A program made the position numbers and the translations under genes. From Ixodes scapularis (lineage: Eukaryota > Arthropoda > Arachnida > Ixodida > Ixodidae), in contig NW_024609836.1 in the NCBI RefSeq assembly GCF_016920785.2, positions 66,009,596 to 66,073,595 on the forward strand: a DNA stretch of 64,000 nt, written 5' to 3'. Shown one piece after another: positions 58,901 through 64,000 of the stretch (positions within the stretch are counted from its first letter, which is position 1; every line of letters begins with the position of its first letter). The notes beneath the pieces were generated by a model that saw only the letters and a program-made list of their open reading frames with translations, made no database searches and was not told where the DNA came from.

Positions 58901-61653
58901 GCTCTCCAAATGTTGCCTCAGACGCCAAGATCAGCCAAAAAGGGGGCGTTTCCCACAAATTCGGGCATACGCGCCGTCAATTGTACCATCAATGGCAACG
59001 CTCAGCAGTCTGTAATTCATTATCAGGAATCTCCTCTAGGTCTATGACACGTATGCCCGAGTGCTTTTGAAGCGGCCCAGAATTTATTTAGTTATCGCTC
59101 TCCAAATGTCGCCTCAGACGCCAAGATCAACCAAAAAGGGGGCGTTTCCCACAAATTCGGGCATACGCGCCGTCAATTGTACCATCAATGGCGACGCGCA
59201 GCAGTCTGTAATTCATTATGAGGAATCTCCTCTAGGTCTATGACACGTATGCCCGAGTGCTTTTGAAGCGGCCCAGAGTTTATTTAGTTATCGCTCTCCA
59301 AATGTTGCCTCAGACGCCAAGATCAGCCAAAAAGGGGGCGTTTCCCACAAATTCGGGCATACGCGCCGTCAATTGTACCATCAATGGCGACGCTCAGCAG
59401 TCTGTAATTCATTAGGAGGAATCTCCTCTAGGTCTATGACACGTATGCCCGAGTGCTTTTGAAGCGGCCCAGAATTTATTTAGTTATCGCTCTCCAAATG
59501 TTGCCTCAGACGCCAAGATCAGCCAAAAAGGGGGCGTTTCCCACAAATTCGGTGATACGCGCCGTCAATTGTACCATCAATGGCGACACTGAGCAGTCTG
59601 TAATTCATTATGAGGAATCTCCTCTAGATCTATGACACGTATGCCCGAGTGCTTTTGAAGCGGCCCAGAATTTATTTAGTTATCGCTCTCCAAATGTTGC
59701 CTCAGACGCCAAGATCAGCCAAAAAGGGGGCGTTTCCCACAAATTCGGGCATACGCGCCGTCAATTGTACCATCAATGGCGACGCTCAGCAGTCTGTAAT
59801 CCATTATAAGGAATTTCCTCTAGGTCTATGACACGTATGCCCGAGTGCTTTTGAAGCGGCCCAGAATTTATTTAGTTATCGCTCTCCAAAGATTGCCTCA
59901 GACGCCAAAATCAGCCAAAAAGGGGGCGTTTCCCACAAATTCGGGCATACGCGCCGTCAATTGTACCATCAATGGCGACGCTCAGCAGTCTGTAATTCAT
60001 TATGAGGAATCTCCTCTAGGTCTATGACACGTATGCCCGAGTGCTTTTGAAGCGGCCCAGAATTTATTTAGTTATCGCTCTCCAAAGGTTGCCTCAGACG
60101 CCAAAATCAGCCAAAAAGGGGGCGTTTCCCACAAATTCGGGCATACGCGCCGTCAATTGTACCATCAATGGCGACGCTCAGCAGTCTGTAATTCATTATG
60201 AGGAATCTCCTCTAGGTCTATGACACGTATGCCCGAGTGCTTTTGAAGCGGCGCAGAATTTATTTAGTTATCGCTCTCCAAAGGTTGCCTCAGACGCCAA
60301 AATCAGCCAAAAAGGGGGCGTTTCCCACAAATTCGGGCATACGCGCCGTCAGTTGTACCATCAATGGCGACGCTCAGCAGTCTGTAATTCATTATAACGA
60401 ATCTCCTCTAGGTCTATGACACGGATGCCCGAGTGCTTTTGAAGCGGCGCATAATTTATTTAGTTATCGCTCTCCAAATGTTGCCTCAGACGCCAAAATC
60501 AGCCAAAAAGGGGGCGTTTCCCACAAATTCGGGCATACGCGCCGTCAATTGTACCATCAATGGCGACGCTCAGCAGTCTGTAATTCATTATGAGGAATCT
60601 CCTCTAGGTCTATGACACGTATGCCCGAGTGCTTTTGAAGCGGCGCAGAATTTATTTAGTTATCGCTCTCCAAAGGTTGCCTCAGACGCCAAAATCAGCC
60701 AAAAAGGGGGCGTTTCCCACAAATTCGGGCATACGCGCCGTCAATTGTACCATCAATGGCGACGCTCAGCAGTCTGTAATTCATTATAACAAATCTCCTC
60801 TAGGTCTATGACACGTATGCCCGAGTGCTTTTGAAGCGGCGCAGAATTTATTTAGTTATCGCTCTCCAAATGTTGCCTCAGACGCCAAAATCAGCCAAAA
60901 GGGGGGCGTTTCCCGCAAATTCGGGCATACGCGCCGTCAATTGTACCATCAATGGCAACGCTCAGCACTCTGTAATTCATTATGAGGAATCTCCTCTAGG
61001 TCTATGACACGTATGCCCGAGTGCTCTTGAAGCGGCGCAGAATTTATTTAGTTATCGCTCTCCAAAGGTTGCCTCAGACGCCAAAATCAGCCAAAAAGGG
61101 GGCGTTTCCCACAAATTCGGGCATACGCGCCGTCAATTGTACCATCAATGGCGACGCTCAGCAGTCTGTAATTCATTATAAGGAATCTCCTCTAGGTCTA
61201 TGACACGTATGCCCGAGTGCTTTTGAAGCGGCCCAGAATTTATTTAGTTATCGCTCTCCAAAGATTGCCTCAGACGCCAAAATCAGCCAAAAAGGGGGCG
61301 TTTCCCACAAATTCGGGCATACGCGCCGTCAATTGTACCATCAATGGCGACGCTCAGCAGTCTGTAATTCATTATGAGGAATCTCCTCTAGGTCTATGAC
61401 ACGTATGCCCGAGTGCTTTTGAAGCGGCCCAGAATTTATTTAGTTATCGCTCTCCAAAGGTTGCTTCAGACGCCAAAATCAGCCAAAAAGGGGGCGTTTC
61501 CCACAAATTCGGGCATACGCGCCGTCAATTGTACCATCAATGGCGACGCTCAGCAGTCTGTAATTCATTATGAGGAATCTCCTCTAGGTCTATGACACGT
61601 ATGCCCGAGTGCTTTTGAAGCGGCCCAGAATTTATTTAGTTATCGCTCTCCAA
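55926..61653. repeat. Satellite array, 196-bp monomer, 29 full units
   Basis: Counting from GTGCTTTTGAAGCGG, units start every 196 bases from 55926 to the truncated last one at 61609. Twenty-nine full units fit with a single 1-base deletion (near 57171). The recurrent 60-codon plus-strand frame is a by-product: 196 is not a multiple of three, so units do not read through. Variant bases mark subfamilies (GCGGCCC or GCGGCGC, CAAAGGTTG or CAAATGTTG). The array stops abruptly at CTCTCCAAA. Confidence 0.97.
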
Positions 61654-62010
61654 ACGTACGCGACGCCATATCCCATGTTACAGTAGCCATGTCCTCCGGA
61701 TTTCGACAACAGCGCCACTCGCGGCAGTCTGCACTTCTGGCTTCACACGGCCGATGGGACGCCGCCGACACTTTTTCCTCTGCCCCTATATTCTAGTTCA
61801 GTGTAACTAGAGCGCCGACGTTAGAACGCGCGACTCGAGAGCGCTGCGATAGGAGCGCGCTTGCCATTAGAGTGCACGTCACAAGAGCGCATGACCAGTA
61901 GAGCGCATGTCACGAGATTGATAACCTTGTCCGAAAAAGAAGCTTTATTGTAGGCAAACACTTTAAAGCTCACAGAACCACTTGACGATCGGCTGGGTGC
62001 AGGAGCCTGG
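61654..62010. other. CG-rich segment with AGAGCGC motifs
   Basis: AGAGCGC or close variants occur about six times between 61809 and 61910, with CACGTCAC/CATGTCAC after two of them. No gene recognised. Confidence 0.3.
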
Positions 62011-63087
62011 GACCGGACATTTCATCGAACGCCGTTTCGTCGAACGCCGTTTCATCGAAGCCGTTTCATCGAATGTCGTTTCATCGAACGCCGTTTCATC
62101 GAACACCGTTTCGTCGAAGCCGTTTCATCGAACGCCGTTTTATCGAACGCCGTCTTATCGAACGCCAGGGTGGCTTTCCCGCTTCCTGAAGCTGGTCGGA
62201 GGTGCCCATCCCGGGTTCTGGAAGTTTTTGACTTGCATCGCCGCAGAACTTCAATTGACGGAAGACAAGCTGGAGGCGATGCTGAGTTCCCAAGAGCCTC
62301 CTCGCCAGAAGAAGGCCGCAGCGGCAAGAAATGAGAAGGTCCGCCTTTTTTTATGAGAACCGACGGGCCATGGCTGTGGAGGATTTTTTGAGAGCAATTG
62401 CTCATCATTTGAAACGGTGAATGGCTGTCGCACGAACACATGAACCCCTGAAAGTTTTCAAATAACATGTGAAGTAACGTACTTACTTTTGACTTCATTG
62501 AGTCTTAAAACTAAAAAAAAAAAAAATGTTTCGTCGTAGTTTTATAAATAGCACCTGAACTTTAGCTACTGCAAGCTTCGGGCAGTAAAAAAGTATCAAT
62601 AGAAAAACATGAGGCTAGGAGGCTCACATGGCTAAAGTTGCGCCTGCGGAAAACCTAAGTCGCCTTCTGGCCTCCATGAGTTGGAGTGCGCTCTTACCGG
62701 GAATGCGACTTTTTATTCATTTGTTACAATAGCCTCAAGGCCCATCGGGTAAATACAGAGGGGGTGAAAAATAAGCACAACGTGAGAAACAAACATAAAA
62801 ATCGGTAAAAGTATTCTCATGGGTTACTTGCATCAAAATAAATTATAACAGCTACAAGTTTGGTCATGAAAAAACCTGACGTTGAAATCGGTGAATTACA
62901 CGAAAGTGCCCTCGATCCGTGCATAAAAGAGCATCTTTCACACTTTTTATTTAAAAGACTTTCGATGAAACGGCAGTCAGCGATTCGATTAAACGGCGTT
63001 CGATGAAACGGTGTTCGATGAAACGTCCATTTTTTCGATGAAACGGCGTTCGACGAAACGGCGTTCGATGAAATGTCCGGGAACCGC
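62011..63087. mobile_element. Second element with ~15-bp TTTCATCGAACGCCG terminal arrays
   Basis: Left array 62018-62166 has about ten units in the plus sense; right array 62958-63080 has about seven in the opposite sense. The ends are GGACCGGACATTTCATCG and the complement GGTTCCCGGACATTTCATCG. The arrays are stronger than in 51344-54058. The interior ~790 bp has no transposase frame. Confidence 0.75.
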
Positions 63088-63763
63088 AGGAGCCGAGATT
63101 GAATGTTATTTCGAATGGTGAAGTTGTGTACATTAGGAAGTGACTTCATACTCAACCATAACCACGTTTTCTGAGTTCCAAGTTTGCGAAGCGCTGCTCA
63201 ACAACACAAGGTGCACCTCACTAGACTGTTTTTCTCTACCACACAAACTTATGGTGTAGTGGAAAGTCATCACTGTGGCCACTAACTTTAGCGCGTCGGT
63301 GTCGCATTGGCCCTGACAGCATTCACAAACACGTTATGAAAGTGCGTCACACACCGCTAACAAATAAATGCGCCCCGCAAACTCAATAATGAGCGGCCGC
63401 ATCATCGACGTCTGTCCTGAGCCGCCTCTGTATGCCATTCGTGCCTTCTTTTTCTGGACAGCATCTCCGTCGCAGTGCACACCGATGTTGCGATCGCCGG
63501 AGTACGGTAGAAGCTGGCCGTGTAGTTTCCGCTTCTCTTTTGTTGCGCGAGTGCTTGCTGCAGCCCAACGCACCACCGTCTTCCATAGCTCTGTTGCAAA
63601 TCGCGGTCGTCTCAACCACCAGCATGGTCGACACCGGCGTGCGACGTCCTTTTGTGGCGTAGGTGCAGCCCATGTATAGTACAATGATTTGTTTTAGGCT
63701 TCATCTAGCAGTCTGAAGAGTCTAGGACATTTCGGTGCTCGAAATATTCGGTGTGCGGAGTTT
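63088..63763. other. Intergenic DNA, several overlapping frames, nothing recognised
   Basis: The 63368-63684 stretch is open in several frames on both strands because of its CG-rich composition. No domain was recognised in any of them. Confidence 0.3.
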
Positions 63764-63998
63764 TTGTTGCATGGTCGTGGAACACAAAGCAACGCAGAGT
63801 CGCTTTTGTCCTTATTTTACGATTATTCTTTGCCCGAACTTCATAAAAAAATGTCATCTTCTCTTTCTACTCGACTTTTTAGCAGACACCAGCATGCGTC
63901 TTCTCGCCTCCGACCACAATGAATAAACTTGCACCCCCGTGTAGCGTCTTTTGGGAAGCCGGGATCAGGGACTGCAATGATGCTCGACGATTCCTCAG
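63764..63998 (-). repeat. Right member of a large inverted repeat, running to the window end
   Basis: Reverse complement of 54586-54842 at high similarity. The window ends inside the match, so its full length is unknown. Confidence 0.85.
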
Positions 63999-64000
63999 AA

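Noticed and set aside
55926..61595. Repeated 60-codon plus-strand frame in each satellite unit as a protein family
   Set aside because: The frame exists because the monomer lacks stops in that phase. Units of 196 bp do not stay in frame, there is no real ATG (starts are GTG), and no promoter or splice signal is seen.
63334..63684. Five overlapping open frames in a CG-rich segment
   Set aside because: Openness in many frames at once reflects composition; none shows a domain.

Overview
This is eukaryotic, intron-bearing, transposon-dense DNA, most likely from a hard tick (Ixodidae, probably metastriate). That assignment is an inference. It rests on a pair of secreted Kunitz-type genes (signal-peptide exon, Kunitz exon, short 3' exon), on Penelope-like and CR1/Jockey-type retroelements, and on hAT-like and foldback elements in AT-rich intergenic DNA. 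No long intact ORF, operon, ribosomal RNA or CRISPR array is present. Real coding content is small, and most open frames are shadows or repeat debris.

Layout. 1-3.0 kb: CpG-rich DNA with a possible 5' exon and a TATA promoter, no recognised gene. 3.05-15.87 kb and 23.75-38.43 kb: two diverged, collinear copies of a tandem segmental duplication. Each ends in a three-exon Kunitz-like gene (copy A 11.5-15.6 kb, copy B 30.2-38.2 kb). Copy A was later invaded by a Penelope-like element that itself carries a LINE. Copy B was invaded by a Penelope inverted pair with hammerhead-ribozyme-like cores, a hAT-like element, simple repeats, two short retroposons, a terminal-inverted-repeat element and a 265-bp inverted self-duplication in intron 2. 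16-23.7 kb: a MITE, a minus-strand THAP-type first exon with a degenerate second copy, and a tandem repeat. 38.4-43.3 kb: a first exon resembling tick BEN/Tudor-like proteins, a tRNA-derived SINE, a cluster of CRE palindromes, and a Ty3/Gypsy integrase fragment interrupted by a perfect 22-bp hairpin. 43.4-47.5 kb: a hAT-like element with an 8-bp target duplication, a solo end of the same family, a Tc1-like TIR element, a 26-bp minisatellite and a second MITE. 51.3-54.1 kb and 62.0-63.1 kb: two elements ended by arrays of a ~15-bp motif. 55.6-61.65 kb: a 196-bp satellite with 29 full monomers. A ~240-bp inverted repeat (54.6 kb and 63.8 kb to the window end) brackets the satellite.

The host gene story is one secreted Kunitz-like gene duplicated in tandem. 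Both copies keep the TATA box, signal exon, splice phases and an unusual cysteine pattern, while the introns diverged by repeat insertion. The most unusual signals are the hammerhead cores, the copy-B intronic hairpin and stop-codon loss, and the terminal-array elements. All calls come from reading the sequence; no search or folding program was run.
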